Assembly: GCA_010015655.1 (NCBI GenBank)
Contig: ML976778.1
Coordinates: forward strand, 135,023 to 170,312
DNA from: Bimuria novae-zelandiae CBS 107.79
Taxonomy: Eukaryota > Ascomycota > Dothideomycetes > Pleosporales > Didymosphaeriaceae
Reading direction: 5' to 3'
Length of the DNA: 35,290 bases
Part shown: in pieces, positions 1 to 10,509 of the stretch
Position numbering within the stretch: position 1 is the first letter of the stretch
Layout: every line of letters begins with the position of its first letter
The notes under the pieces: generated by a model
Seen by the model: only the letters and a program-made list of their open reading frames with translations
What the model was told of the DNA's origin: nothing
Database searches by the model: none
Translations under genes and position numbers: made by a program

Positions 1-182
1 TTGACAAACAAGAGCCCTACTTCCTAACCGTACGGAAAAGTTGGAAATATAATAGCTATAATTTAGCGATGCTAACATCAGGTTTTTAAACTGCTGACGT
101 GATCCTGGTCGGAAATGCATGACTCTCTCCCAAGCCCAGGCGTAACTGTACTCCACATCATCCCATCCCCAGAAACAGAACA

Positions 183-1085
183 ATGGCCTCGCAAGAATCC
201 AATTCCAAGCAATCAAATCTAGAACTCTCCTACATCCGTCTCTCCCCCTCGCCGCACCCCGACGGCAGTGTTTCCTCTGACGAGCCTATCGTCTTCCTCC
301 ATGGCCTCGAAACCTGCCATATCGAATTCTCCCGCACCACCCCCTTTCTCTCCAAAGACTACGAACTTATCCTCGTCGATCTACCGGGGCACTCAGGGTC
401 CAAAGAAATCCTTCCCTTGACCCTCGAAAACGCTGCCAACGCGCTCTTCCATCTTATCTCAACAAAGGTCGCGGGAGGCAGAGCGCACATTGTCGGTCTG
501 TCACTGGGCGGCTTCGTAGGTTTGGAATTTGCGCGACGGTATCCGGAGCTGGTGCTCAGTCTGTTCTGCACCGGGTGCGCGCCGTATAGCGGGCTCAGAC
601 GATGGGTCATGTCCCAACCACGCCTGTTGGGTGGGGTCGGCATCGTGTTAGGCAGGCTAGCCACTGACGCGATGTTCTGGTTGCCCATCGGCGTGAAACC
701 GCTCCCAGGCCTCAGGGAGGAGTTTCGAAAAAATCAGTCCATGGCACTGCTGACGGCGGGGTACACTGCAGTGCACGCAGTGAGCTTGGAGGATCTTGCC
801 AAGATTGACGGTGTGAGGATCGCTATCGTAGCGGGCGGGAAGCGGGATAGTGTTAGGGACACGAGGGAAGCTGGGAGGGTGCTTAGTAGCAAGAATCCAG
901 AGTGCAAGGCATTTGTGGTGAGAGACGCGGTTCACTTGTGGGACTTGCAACTTCCAGAATTATTCGCCCAAGGCGTGAGAGCCTGGGTCGATGGAAGTGA
1001 GATGCCAAAGGAATTTGAAGTGCTGTACAGTTGCGAAGGCATAAAGACTTCTCATGGGCAGGTGATTCTTGATCGTCACATCTGA
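183..1085 (+). CDS. alpha/beta hydrolase-fold protein, single exon
   Basis: A 300-residue uninterrupted frame with the alpha/beta hydrolase layout. HG at residues 40-41 is the oxyanion-hole strand end, DLPGHS at 66-71 follows the next strand, and GLSLGG at 105-110 is the nucleophile elbow with Ser107. A late AVHLWD near residue 250 supplies the likely catalytic His, and an Asp around 220 (KRDSV) is a candidate acid. There is no signal peptide, so the protein is probably cytosolic. The ATG context (aacaATGGCC) fits fungal initiation and I see no intron. The substrate cannot be read from sequence; epoxide-hydrolase-like, esterase and meta-cleavage-type hydrolases share this pattern. Family membership is secure, function is not. 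Confidence 0.85.
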   Translation: MASQESNSKQSNLELSYIRLSPSPHPDGSVSSDEPIVFLHGLETCHIEFSRTTPFLSKDYELILVDLPGHSGSKEILPLTLENAANALFHLISTKVAGGRAHIVGLSLGGFVGLEFARRYPELVLSLFCTGCAPYSGLRRWVMSQPRLLGGVGIVLGRLATDAMFWLPIGVKPLPGLREEFRKNQSMALLTAGYTAVHAVSLEDLAKIDGVRIAIVAGGKRDSVRDTREAGRVLSSKNPECKAFVVRDAVHLWDLQLPELFAQGVRAWVDGSEMPKEFEVLYSCEGIKTSHGQVILDRHI

Positions 1086-1440
1086 TACGCCTGCTGGTTC
1101 ATACTATTGGGATTACCTGCATAATGCGCGATGCGGGAAGAGATCTGCTCCTCGTGGATCGATAGGGCGGCCGGTGGTGAAGTCCAGCTACACGAGAAGA
1201 TGAGGGTGCTTTTACGTACGCGATGGGACAGACAAGATTCAAGGGAGGGAGATGTGGATGATTGTTGTAAAATAGGAACCCCGAGTGTGTATCTGGTCTA
1301 CGGTTTTTGCGAAGTGAGCGTCCATCCCGCTCCATGTCGGTCTTCTATAAAAATCTGACCTCAGCATTGCTAAATTACAGCTATCCCGTTTCTGGGTTTT
1401 CCGTACAGTCAGGAAGTGGGGTTCTCGTTTATCAACTCGG
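1086..1440. other. intergenic, no supported gene
   Basis: Short ORFs exist on both strands (about 75-78 codons) but overlap each other, lack recognisable domains and have no splice pattern. This is probably the 3' flank of the hydrolase gene. GC drops sharply after about 1440. Confidence 0.5.
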
Positions 1441-1957
1441 CTTAATAAGGCATTAGGTCACTACTAAAGCGTAAGGAGCTTAAATATTTAAATACTTCGC
1501 TTAATATATAATCTTTCTATATCTACCTATAGCTTAACAAGTTTTGGATAGGTTGCACAAACTTTCCAGTAGATCCAAGGCTATCTGGAGTGACGCCATC
1601 TTGTATGCCCGCGGTAGAATGTGGTATTACAGGCTAAGCAGGAGGTTTCTATAGAAGATATAAAGTATAGACAAAGCTTAGGATTTAAGGTCTCTATTCC
1701 GAGATTATCTGCGCCTCTTAATTGTTGTTGACTTTATTATAAAGAAAACACTGGCGGTTTCTCGCCACGCAGGGTTTCTCGCCACGCAGAGAGGGACGTT
1801 ATACTATTTAGAATATATTTTATATTAGGACTTTTTTTTTTAAATTAACTACTTAAGAAGATACGTTATCTTTTCTAATTTTTTTACTTAAAAATAATAA
1901 AGAGATAATATAACTTTCTAGTTAGTAGCTTTATTAAAAAGAATCTAATATAAAATA
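1441..1957. repeat. AT-rich, RIP-like degenerate repeat DNA
   Basis: Strongly AT-rich, TA-dense sequence with no open frame. A stretch around 1754-1790 carries two tandem copies of the 15-mer gtttctcgccacgca. The style continues on the far side of the Tc1-like element (3417 to about 3560), so that element appears nested in an older RIP-eroded repeat whose family I cannot identify. Confidence 0.5.
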
Positions 1958-3414
1958 CAGTACCTGGACAAAAGTCTGAGTACAGTTTCTACATATGAAA
2001 ACCACAACGTAGAATGCGACAATACCACTCACAAATAACTTTTATATAGCAAATTTAGAGTTAAGAGTATTTTTAACTAGTTTCTATTTAATACTTTGTC
2101 TGCTAACCTTATGCCTTAATATAGGCAGTAATTCTCCACGGTATACTATTAATTAAATTATTAATTACTTACTAATTAATTACATGCTAGGCTTACTACA
2201 CGCACTTTATAAAGTAATCCTTATTAGTAATCCTCTAGCCCTCTTATTCTAAATTAGGGAAGATTTTAATAAGCTTCTACTTAAAAATCTACTAAAGGTA
2301 CTTAATTAGATTTATGTTAGGTAAATAGGAAAGCTAGCTAATTACCTTAACCTTATATTACTATAGCTATTAACGCGTGTATAAAAAATTATGTATTAGC
2401 GCGTTGTCCTACATGTAAAGGTAAGGCTCCTAAGACTTATCCTTAGCCAGGTTTTCGAGTTCTTCTAATAGGTCTAATAGCAAGAGCGCCTCCTCTATCG
2501 CAACGCAGTAGCTCTTAGAGGTGTAGCCGCGCCTATTGTTTATATTCTTTATTGCAATTAGTTCAGTATGTCCGCCAATCCATATGGCAGCGTAGAACAT
2601 CTGCCGCATGCCACCTTAATGTTTGGTGCCGTCAACCATGTCCTTCTGCCACTTCTGCTAGGGCGTACGGAAAACCCAGACGCGTTTCCTGCCGCTGCCG
2701 CGGACGACAGAGCACTTATCTAAGAACTTAATGCGGGAAAAGAAATAACGTTAGAGATCTTGCCGTAGTTGCTGCCTTGCCCAGCGCGCCTATCGTAGGC
2801 GCTTGCGCGCGTCAGTAGCGCTTAATTGCGGGCGCTTTCTTGCAATCTATTTAGTAATGCCTGCCTTCTTAAGGATTTAATAGAGTGTTTTCTAGCTAAT
2901 AGTGTAATTATAGGCTATTAAAATAAGCTTTGCGTACTTAATTCTAGGTTATTAGTAGCATACTTAAAGGATTACGCGTATCTCGCGCGCTAAGACTTTT
3001 TTTTAGCGCACTTACGCGTGGCAAAGTCTTAATAGTTATATATTAATTCTAGTAGTTAATTGTACGATAATAACATCCTCTTAATATACTAAAGTTACGC
3101 TACATAATAGATAGCTTAACTTTATTCTTAATATACTATAAAATAGTAGTTTGCGTCATCGCTAATAGCTTAGCGCTAGGTAAGCGATTAGGCTATAAGT
3201 ACTTTACTAGTAAAAAATTTAAGGTAACTATAGGTCGCGCACGTTTGCTAAGCATCTAGAAATAATTAGCAAACTTTATTTAGTATATATAAATTAATTT
3301 ATATACCACTTGAGGGCGTTGAGTGGGTGGAGGGCGCCGAAAAGTAGGTGTTGAGGTGTCGGAGCGCTAGCATAGGTGGGCCAAAATTGGACTCAGACTT
3401 TTGTCCTAGTACTG
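1958..3414 (-). mobile_element. RIP-degraded Tc1/mariner-type DNA transposon (1457 bp)
   Basis: Terminal inverted repeats of 24 bp at 1958-1981 and 3391-3414 match at 22 positions; both begin CAGTAC and share GGACAAAAGTCTGAGT. Each end is flanked by TA (1956-1957 and 3415-3416), the expected Tc1/mariner target duplication. On the minus strand, around 2560-2720, the translation retains RVWVFRTP, QKWQKDMV and, after a stop, MFYAAIW, which resemble fungal Tc1 DDE transposases. The frame is broken by many stops, several at Trp or Gln positions, as RIP produces. The element is dead. The family call rests on TIR, TSD, length and protein remnants together. Confidence 0.85.
2440..2860 (-). pseudogene. 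Tc1-like transposase remnant
   Basis: This is the best preserved, GC-richer part of the Tc1-like element. Minus-strand translation shows RGSGRKRVWVFRTP, stop, QKWQKDMVDGT, and then AAIWIGGHTEL, matching the DDE core segment preceding and including the conserved G-x-IW-x-GG stretch of fungal Tc1 transposases. Stops at places where the family usually has Trp, Gln or Glu suggest C-to-T mutation. No functional product is expected. Confidence 0.7.
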
Positions 3415-3416
3415 TA

Positions 3417-4223
3417 TGTTCTAAATAGCTAAGAGTTTACGCTTTATAGAAAGTTAGTGGGGTGCGCACTCGCTTATAATGCGCAGTCGCTTGTAAAACA
3501 CGTTACTTATTACCTTTTTCCGCTATAAAACTTTAGCCTTTATAGCCCACTTCTATCTTAACGCGAGAGACAGGGTCCTGTTAGCGCCGGCTTTTGTTCG
3601 CGGAAGGTTCGGCCACTGTCGCTGCCTAGATAATATGTCACGGTTTGGAGTCTCCCTTTCCCCACTTGCAGTGGCGCCTCACCTGTGTTGAGATGCGACT
3701 ACCCATCCTACACTAGCGCTGTTTACAGCCACTCATGTATACCTACTGTTCGTAGCTTCACCCAATACAACAACAAGTACAATTCTCAATTTCTTCCTTA
3801 CGCGTATGGATCACTAGCTCTCACATAATATCTCTTCGCAACTTCCTTCGCAAATTTATACCACGCAATGATATGGAATTCGATGAGCGAACACTGCCAC
3901 TCCATTTTCCTGGGAATGATTCCGTTGCACTCTCTCTGTCCACAGTGTTCATCTGCTCACAATGCGGTGCCCGATCGAGAATGGAATCTTACTCGGCCAA
4001 GCATGGCGAAGGCGGTGAAAGGAGAATGGGATCACTGGATGACATGAAAGCCCGCAGAGGACACAGAGTTGGAGGAGGCTAAGTCCTTTTAGTCATTGGT
4101 GACTACACACTAAAATATATACACTAGAATATAGGTTCAATGAGTATGTCGCAGCATACTACTAAAGGTTCAACCGTCGATGACGATGAATTTTTTCCGC
4201 TGTCATAAACTGTGCGACAGTGC
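3417..4223. other. intergenic, AT-rich then neutral, no supported gene
   Basis: AT-rich repeat DNA continues to about 3560, then composition normalises. A 69-codon ATG frame (3873-4082, plus) has no recognisable domain. The right end is the 3' flank of the AA9 gene that ends at 4224. Confidence 0.45.
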
Positions 4224-5302
4224 TTACGAGCACTGAGAGTACCAGTCGTTCTGCACCTTGCAGGTGCTGCCAGAGACGCAGCTAGTGGCGCCGGTATAGC
4301 CCTTTCCACCGCACTGTCCGTACTTGGCAACGGTGCCAGTGCCCGCGGCCTTGGTGGGAGTAGCATAACCACCAGCGGAGGTGGTCTTCACGACGGTGGC
4401 GAGGGTGGTCGGCTTAGCAGGAGCAGGAGCAGCAGGCTTGGTGGAAACAGCGGCCTTGGTGGAGGTGGGCTTGGGGGCGGCGGGGGGAGCAGAAGTGACA
4501 GCCTTGGTCGGGGCGGGGGCGGGAGCCGGGACAACGGCACCGGCACCGAAGCCTTCGCCGACCTTGGGACCGGGGATAGGGTAAGTGGTCTTGCCAGCGT
4601 ACATGTCATAGAAGACACCGGCGTCAGTGGGCGTGTAGACGGACTGGATGTTGGCACCCTTGGTGATGCTCTTGGTACCTGAAGAGGTGACCTTGATCTG
4701 ACCACATCCGTTGTAGAACTGCGCCGCGCCCATGCGGTTACCCTCATGGAGGGCGATGATCTCAGAGCGGATCAAGTAGTCACCTGCGGCAAGGTCGGGG
4801 ACGGTAACATCGATCTTTCCACCGTTGGCGCGGAAGTTGTCGATAGCCCACTTGCCACCGCTAAGGCCCTCTTCCTGGATCTTCACCCAGGCGTTGCCCT
4901 TGCCTTCGGTTTCGGCCTTTGCTACCCAAACGATGATGGGACCTTCGTGGGACTAAGGAGAGTCAGCCATGTTCACAAGTTCCATCGAGGTAATCAGCAT
5001 ACCGCAGCAATCGGCTCGTCACCATCGCCAGAAGACATAGGGTTGTTGTGGTGCCACTGGAGGGTGAGCTTGTCACCGCTGGCGACGCTGACTGACCCAG
5101 TGGCTTTGACGCCTCCCTTGCAAATCATCATATCTGAGGCCAGTTCGGCGGCAGTGGAGTAGATGGGGTTGTTCTGGTTCGAGGTGCCACGGACACCAGT
5201 GTTGCCAAAGGACTTGCCGTTGACAAGCATTTCCTGGAAGGTAGCATGGGCCGCAGCGAGCTTGCCGACGGCGGCGAGAGCGAGAAACGTAGTGGTCTTC
5301 AT
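4224..5302 (-). CDS. secreted AA9 lytic polysaccharide monooxygenase with C-terminal CBM1
   Basis: Two exons on the minus strand (5302-5003 and 4952-4224) around a 50-bp intron (4953-5002: GTATGC, CTGAC branch, CTTAG) give 342 residues. Residues 1-18 form a signal peptide ending KLAAA, so the mature chain starts at His19, the N-terminal copper-brace His of AA9. The second brace His is His102 in SHEGP, reconstituted exactly across the splice. Gln178 and Tyr180 in AQFYNGC complete the active site. A Pro/Ala/Thr/Lys-rich linker leads to a CBM1 cellulose-binding module ([18 protein letters not shown]) at about 308-342. Known role of the family: copper-dependent oxidative cleavage of cellulose or hemicellulose outside the cell, fed by a reductant. 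The gene appears intact. Confidence 0.96.
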
Positions 5303-5361
5303 TGTTGCTAATGTTGTAGTTGAAGAGTGAGTTCAGATAACGAAGCAGGTGAAGCGAATGG

Positions 5362-5368
5362 ATATTTA
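5362..5368 (-). promoter_or_regulatory. TATA-like element of the AA9 gene
   Basis: TAAATAT on the minus strand, about 60 bp upstream of the AA9 ATG at 5302. A GTGGGG matching the loose CreA consensus SYGGRG sits at 5420-5425 on the plus strand, but one such site is weak evidence of carbon repression. Confidence 0.35.
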
Positions 5369-5429
5369 GTTCAAAGATCGAACAATGAAAGCAAAAAGAG
5401 CGACGAGATGCTAAAGAGCGTGGGGTGAA

Positions 5430-7362
5430 AAATGAATGACAGCTTCAAGCTTGTCTTCTGACAACATATGCTTTGAGCATCTTATATACCTTTGTACCAT
5501 GCTGGCGGTGAATCGCCCGAGAGGTGATGTCTGTGCTGATGAAGCCAACAATCTCGGTACTAGGCCTTTGCGGAAACCAGGGATTCGGCGAGCGCTTTCC
5601 TGCATATGTCATTTATTTAGGTACGCGCCAAATGCTGTTCACAAAGACTGGACCCCGGTCAAGGCTGAAAAATAGAACGATAATTAAGAGTCCGGGCTGG
5701 TGACTACTGCTAGCTCCCGTGGCGTGGTGTTCGCTAATGGAACGTTTGATTGCACGACGTTTCATCCGAGGCCCGCGAGTATCGCTTCGATGCATGTATC
5801 AAGGACTCCGAAAATTTGAGGTCCAGACAGTCGAATCACAGATGACTGTGGCTGAAGATGAAACGTGGACATGAACTCTAACAAGCCTAGTATGCAGTCT
5901 GGCGCCCATACGAAGCGCCCAAACGTCATGAAGAATGTTGTTTCTGTGAAAGGAACTGTGCCACTGTGCGTTATAGATCATGTCTTTATGATTATTCCTG
6001 GCACAAAGAAATCATGGTTTCGTCTTGCCGAAAATTTGCACGTCGATGGGGGGATCGACCGGTAGGGTATTGAATGCCGACAGGTCGGGCAAAGCGTACA
6101 ACGGAGACCCATTGTTCGGTGCAATTTTCCACCCATCTCCTATTTCCCTGCACAATAATTTCGAACGAGGCTGGCGTGGTGGAGTGTAAGTAAGATGCAG
6201 TAAGCGCAGGAGTCCTGGAGGATGGAGGCCAAAAATACTTTCACGTGCCTTTTCTCCACCAATGGGAAGCGGCCACTAGCCACATCTTGCCACTGCCGCC
6301 CACTGCCCTATCATTCCTATCGTGAAATCCTGACATTCTGGTAGCCCCTGGCAGAATCTTTCCTTGATCAGATCATGTTAGTGTGACCCGCTGCACAAAC
6401 CACTCATCCCCGGGCTTCCGTTAGACCCGGGGATCTCGCAGAAGTTCACACTGTCGGTTATGAGCCATCCGACTTCAATCGGCAAGTTCTCCAGTTTCTG
6501 GATTTAGCAGTACTTACAAACATCGTATCAGTATCAGCCCGATCTACCTCGGTATCTTCTGAGCAGTTTCTTCCTCAAAAACGTCCTACACCGCCCTGAT
6601 ACCACGCCCTCAGTATACCGAATTGCAGAGCGCTATCATAGGTTGCTCTACAGGCCAACAAGCAGTTGCTGATGCTCTTAGAGAACTGTACACCGAAATG
6701 GTGCATGCTGACCTCGGTCTTCCGGCTCAAGAACTCTGCTGTGCCCCTGAAATCGGTTGCACTAATTGCTCAATAGACCTTGCTAGCGAAGCTGCCATCT
6801 GCACAATAATTCTACCCTACTGTGCCGCCGAATATCCTTACTTCCGTGCACGACGCCCCCAACGACCTCTAATACCGTGGAAGGGCAGATTAACGTGGCT
6901 GGATCTCCCACCGCCTTGGGATTTTGCACGATAGGGAACCAATTCGGTGTGCCTCTCCTGCATTGTGGTACAGGATGGAGAACGATCTGTCAGAAGCGGT
7001 GCTTGCTTACCCGACAGAACCGCGATGAGCAGGCACGTACGCATCGAGCCATCCTCGACCAGCAATTCGTATAGTTCGAAAGTCCCTCATATCGTTGCTA
7101 CGACTCGCTCCCTGTACAGCTGCAGCCTGCAATGCAATCATACCTATGATAGACCTTGGGAGACGAATTAGTTCCGACCGTACCGTGCTGTTAACGCGTC
7201 CTCCTGCAGAAGGGAGCACTGTGGACAAAGAAAGACACATTGCTCGAGTCCAGCGCACGGAAACTAAAAACCAGCACTCTTAGGAAAGTACCTAGGCGTC
7301 CAGTTCCGGTGTTGTTGTGCTTGAACGTGGCCATACGGTGCCCAGAGGAAAAAAAATTCGAC
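5430..7362. other. long gene-poor stretch
   Basis: No frame here shows a recognisable domain. The longest, about 103 codons from 6623 on the plus strand, begins at a non-ATG codon. It is Cys-rich in the middle (CCAPEIGCTNC) but I cannot link it to a family. A perfect 9-bp inverted repeat lies at 6406-6434. Part of the left end is the AA9 promoter. Confidence 0.45.
6406..6434. repeat. perfect 9-bp inverted repeat with 11-bp spacer
   Basis: ATCCCCGGG, 11 bases, CCCGGGGAT. It contains the everted or inverted CGG/CCG triplets that Zn2Cys6 dimers can bind, but it lies about 1.1 kb from the nearest start codon (AA9, 5302). Its role is unknown. Confidence 0.5.
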
Positions 7363-7431
7363 GCGTCCACGACCGGGATTCGAACCAAGGAGCAAAAGCT
7401 ATACCCACCCCTTACCATCAGGGTGGGACGC
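7363..7431 (-). ncRNA. tRNA-like relic (B box, acceptor-like ends, T8 tract)
   Basis: On the minus strand a 69-nt segment has complementary ends (GCGTCC and GGACGC), an internal hairpin CCCACCC/GGGTGGG with a D-loop-like TGATGGTAA, a perfect B-box GGTTCGAATCC at 7376-7386, and eight Ts (7349-7356) just downstream as a polymerase III terminator would need. A proper cloverleaf cannot be drawn: the T-stem has a mismatch, spacing to the acceptor stem is wrong and no convincing anticodon loop results. It is probably a degenerate tRNA or tRNA-derived sequence. Confidence 0.3.
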
Positions 7432-7439
7432 AAACGCTA

Positions 7440-9840
7440 AGGTTTACCGTTTTCAAAGAACCATGCACTTACCAGTTCCGACAATTGCCTAAATCCCCAA
7501 CACTTACAGCCGAAGGCCCGTCCAACGACGAAAGCTTTTACAAAACAAAAATCTATATAGGCCAAATAGTGGAAGGTCCGGATTTGTGGGGCGCGGAGGC
7601 GGTTGACTGGACGTGCGGGGAGGCGACTGCCTCACTTGTTTACAGTCCGGCAGCGTGCGGGCTCGTTTGTGCACTGGGAGGCAGGAGCGACGGTAGGCTC
7701 CCCTCGAGGCTCCGAAGCGGTATAACCACGGGCATGAGAGAGGGGTCTGTTTGTCTGCCGCTTGTCTCGTATGCTCTCTTGCCATTACGGCGAGACCGGC
7801 ACATCCAGGGGCCTCTTGACGGTGGCATGCGGCCTGGCATTGACCTCCTTCTACCCCTCCTCACATTTGCGGGCGTCTCTCCAAGCAGCCCTCTCCCTGC
7901 ACCCAGAAGCACGTCTTGCACTCGAGAGCGTCTCGTCAAGCAGGCGCCGACGGCTCTTGGGACCTCTTCTTGACCTCCTTTTACAGATTACCCTCCTGCG
8001 TGACGTCCGAGCCCTACAATGTATGAGCCGACTCCTCGCATACCCGCCAGACGATGCCTTTGGCATACCGCCGAAACATAGACCAACCAACGGCACTTCC
8101 AGCACAGGTCGCGAGGCTGCAGATGTACCCATGATACCAGCGTCGGGAGGAAGGCCAGGAGCATACAAATCGTGATCTAAGCTTAAGGCATCGATTGCCT
8201 GAGCTTGAGATGGCGGTCATCATTGGGCACATGCAGGCCCGGCCTTGATGTTGTGGCATACAGGCATCGCAAGCACAGGCAGAGATCAATCCATCCCATA
8301 TAAGCCATGCGGACATAGTGATGTAGCCTGCAGCATGGATCCACGCATAGAAGCTACGAGATGGGCAGGATACATTGGCGGCGTTGATCCACATCACGCT
8401 TGCTGTAGCATGCGGAGACCACTGGGGACATCGCATGCCCGGGAGGCATGCACTTTACCCGAGCACTTGGGCAGAGCAGGGCGTACACGTTGTCTGGGCC
8501 CCGTATCTCATGTTGCAAGACGCCACGCCCAGGGTGAGAGAGCACCGTTGCGTACGCACGACGCCATGTCATAAGACCGGTGAAAGGACAGAGTACGATA
8601 GCACTTATATCCGCAGCTCATGCGCAGCAGAAGGCGTTAGAATGCGCGGGCAACAAGGTCCCATAGTAAAGGTATCTAGCAGCACCATAGATCATAGAAT
8701 GTATGCTCCCAATCCTCGCGATACAGTAGTTGTGCTTGCAAGTAGGAACCGTGCCTTCATGAGGACTAGTATGAGGACCAGCAAAGCATAGAATATAGCC
8801 CATCGCCAACGGCAGCCCGCACGCCCATTGCTATTGAAGGTGCTTGCCACTTTGGCTACGTGACTGCATGCGTGGCTATGCGCGTCTAGGTGTGTATCTC
8901 TCCGATATCAAATGGCCCGCATTCGAAGGGAGGGTACTGTGTGAAGTGCCGTACCTCCATCTGGGCCCTATCAATGGCTTTTCAAACTGGATTGTAGGTG
9001 CCCATGTAGACTCGCAGGAGCTCTGGACAGCAAGTTCGTATGGTGACAAAAATCTACACTCGCCTTCTTGAGGACTTGTAGGAAGGCCAGCGAGCGTACG
9101 TGTTTGCCGATTTTGCTTTGTAGCTGCATATGATGCGCGTCTCGTGTGCAATATGTAGTTCCAACAGCCGGAGGGGGCCTCAATGGAGACAAAAGCTCGC
9201 GAGTGCGAGGAGGGTGATGGCAAGACCTCTCAGATATCCAATGGCCCGCATGCAACGGGAGAGAATGTGTGCAAAGTGCTGTAGCTCCATCTGGACCAAG
9301 GAAAGAGCATCTCGAGCTGCTTTTGGGTGCCCATGTAAGCTCGCAAAAGCTCTGGACAGCAATTTTGAATGGCAACGCGGCCTTCGAGCTGGAGAGCGGC
9401 ATTCTTTGTTGCTCCCCAGTCTATATGCGGGCCCAAGGCATCCTCTACGTATGGGAAATGCTCTGGAGCACCTATGCAGACACTCAGGGATAATGCCCGA
9501 ACGACATTGTCGTACCAGCAACATCAGGGGCTTGGTGTTGAGCTCCCCCTACGTCTTACTTGCGTGGCTCACAAGGTCGTTTAATCTGCGTTCCAGCTCG
9601 GCGGACAGTGAAGGGCCGTCTTGGAGATCTCGGGGCGGCCTTTGCCTGTTTTTTGCCGCCCCTCCCTCTCTCTCCTCCCCCCTCAACACCCAACCCCTTC
9701 ACCAAACTTTTCGCCCACCATTTGACCCACGGCTCTCTTTCTATCATAGCTTCTTGCCATGGCGATTTTCCTAGAGAGCATCTTGCTCCGATAAGTAGTA
9801 TACTCCCAGAGCAGTGGCCTGGCGGCGGCGGCGAGCGGGG
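7440..9840. other. GC-rich stretch without a supportable gene
   Basis: Many overlapping frames of 60-220 codons on both strands reflect GC-rich composition rather than genes: none shows a domain, consistent splice signals or a signal peptide. It contains an internal imperfect duplication (8905-9047 and 9234-9376). A pyrimidine-rich tract followed by ccATGGCG near 9660-9760 looks promoter-like but opens only an 11-codon frame. Confidence 0.4.
8905..9376. repeat. imperfect direct duplication, offset about 330 bp
   Basis: Copy 1 (about 8905-9047) and copy 2 (about 9234-9376) share the same order of blocks: ATATC-A-ATGGCCCGCAT, GCTCCATCTGG-like, GTGCCCATGTA, CTCGCA, AGCTCTGGACAGCAA. In minus-strand translation both give an AVQS-CE-TWAP block and a GH-ISER block, suggesting an ancient tandem duplication, possibly of a former coding segment. 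I recognise no family. Confidence 0.55.
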
Positions 9841-10154
9841 ATGGAGACGAGTATGAGCGCGGCCTCAGGGTCACAACACCAGCAACGAGGTCCTGCAGTG
9901 ACAGCGGGAGCTCAGAGCTGCCAGGCGGTCAGCTCAAATGCCAGCTGCCGTCGCCCTCGAACAAGGTATGTGCAAAACCCCCTCTGATCCCGTACACCAG
10001 ACCCGCCGGCGGGCAAGGGCAGCAGCGCAACTCCAATGGCAACGCGACACGATGCCCGCGACATGTCCTACCCCTGTGGCACCTTATTCAAGAGGTAAAA
10101 CTGACCTCTGCAACAGATGGTTCTGCGCACTGTGGAAAGCTGCAGTCAGTCTGA
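9841..10154 (+). CDS. doubtful small spliced ORF, unknown
   Basis: An ATG at 9841 opens a Ser/Gln/Ala-rich frame running to a GTATGT donor at 9966. Joining to 10001 after an acceptor CAG keeps the frame to a TGA at 10152-10154, giving about 92 residues. The implied intron is only 35 bp, shorter than other introns here, and the composition is low-complexity, so this may be chance. No domain was recognised. It is listed because donor, acceptor and frame agree. Confidence 0.18.
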
Positions 10155-10509
10155 CACCTCGCTGCGTTTAAGACCGCGTCAACCTCTTCGCACCAGCGAG
10201 CGTCTCTTTGTGCAGCTGTGCCCCAGCTCACGCAACCCTGTCACGGCCTGCCCCGGATAGTGTTTCGACAGGTACACCAGCAACCCGGACAGTACGACCG
10301 GTAACCGCAACGGTACCACACCTCAAGCCCGCTAGAGTCGCCCGCGATGGGAGTCAGCCCGGGCCGCCAACTTTAATCTTGATACTGACATCGAAACGTC
10401 TCCCTCCGCAAGCTTGTGATCATGGTTGCTCTCGGGCATCTTGGGGACATGCTGAGCTCGCTCCCACTCAGCGAAACATGCTGACAGCACACATAGCAAC
10501 AAGCTTGAG
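10155..10509. other. intergenic, nothing supportable
   Basis: GC-rich sequence with a spurious 101-codon frame (10208-10513) and no domain. It precedes the spliced hypothetical gene starting at 10510. Confidence 0.4.

Noticed and set aside
3873..4082. 69-codon ATG frame on the plus strand
   Set aside because: No domain, no splice support and no conserved feature; length is within chance.
4212..5162. Long frames opposite the AA9 gene (4212-4682, 4381-4584, 4746-5162) and in another minus frame (4388-4747)
   Set aside because: Shadows of the GC-rich linker and catalytic domain; Gly- or Pro-rich translations are byproducts of the AA9 codons.
7504..9856. Numerous 60-218 codon frames on both strands
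   Set aside because: They overlap in several frames at once, have no domains and reflect GC-rich composition.
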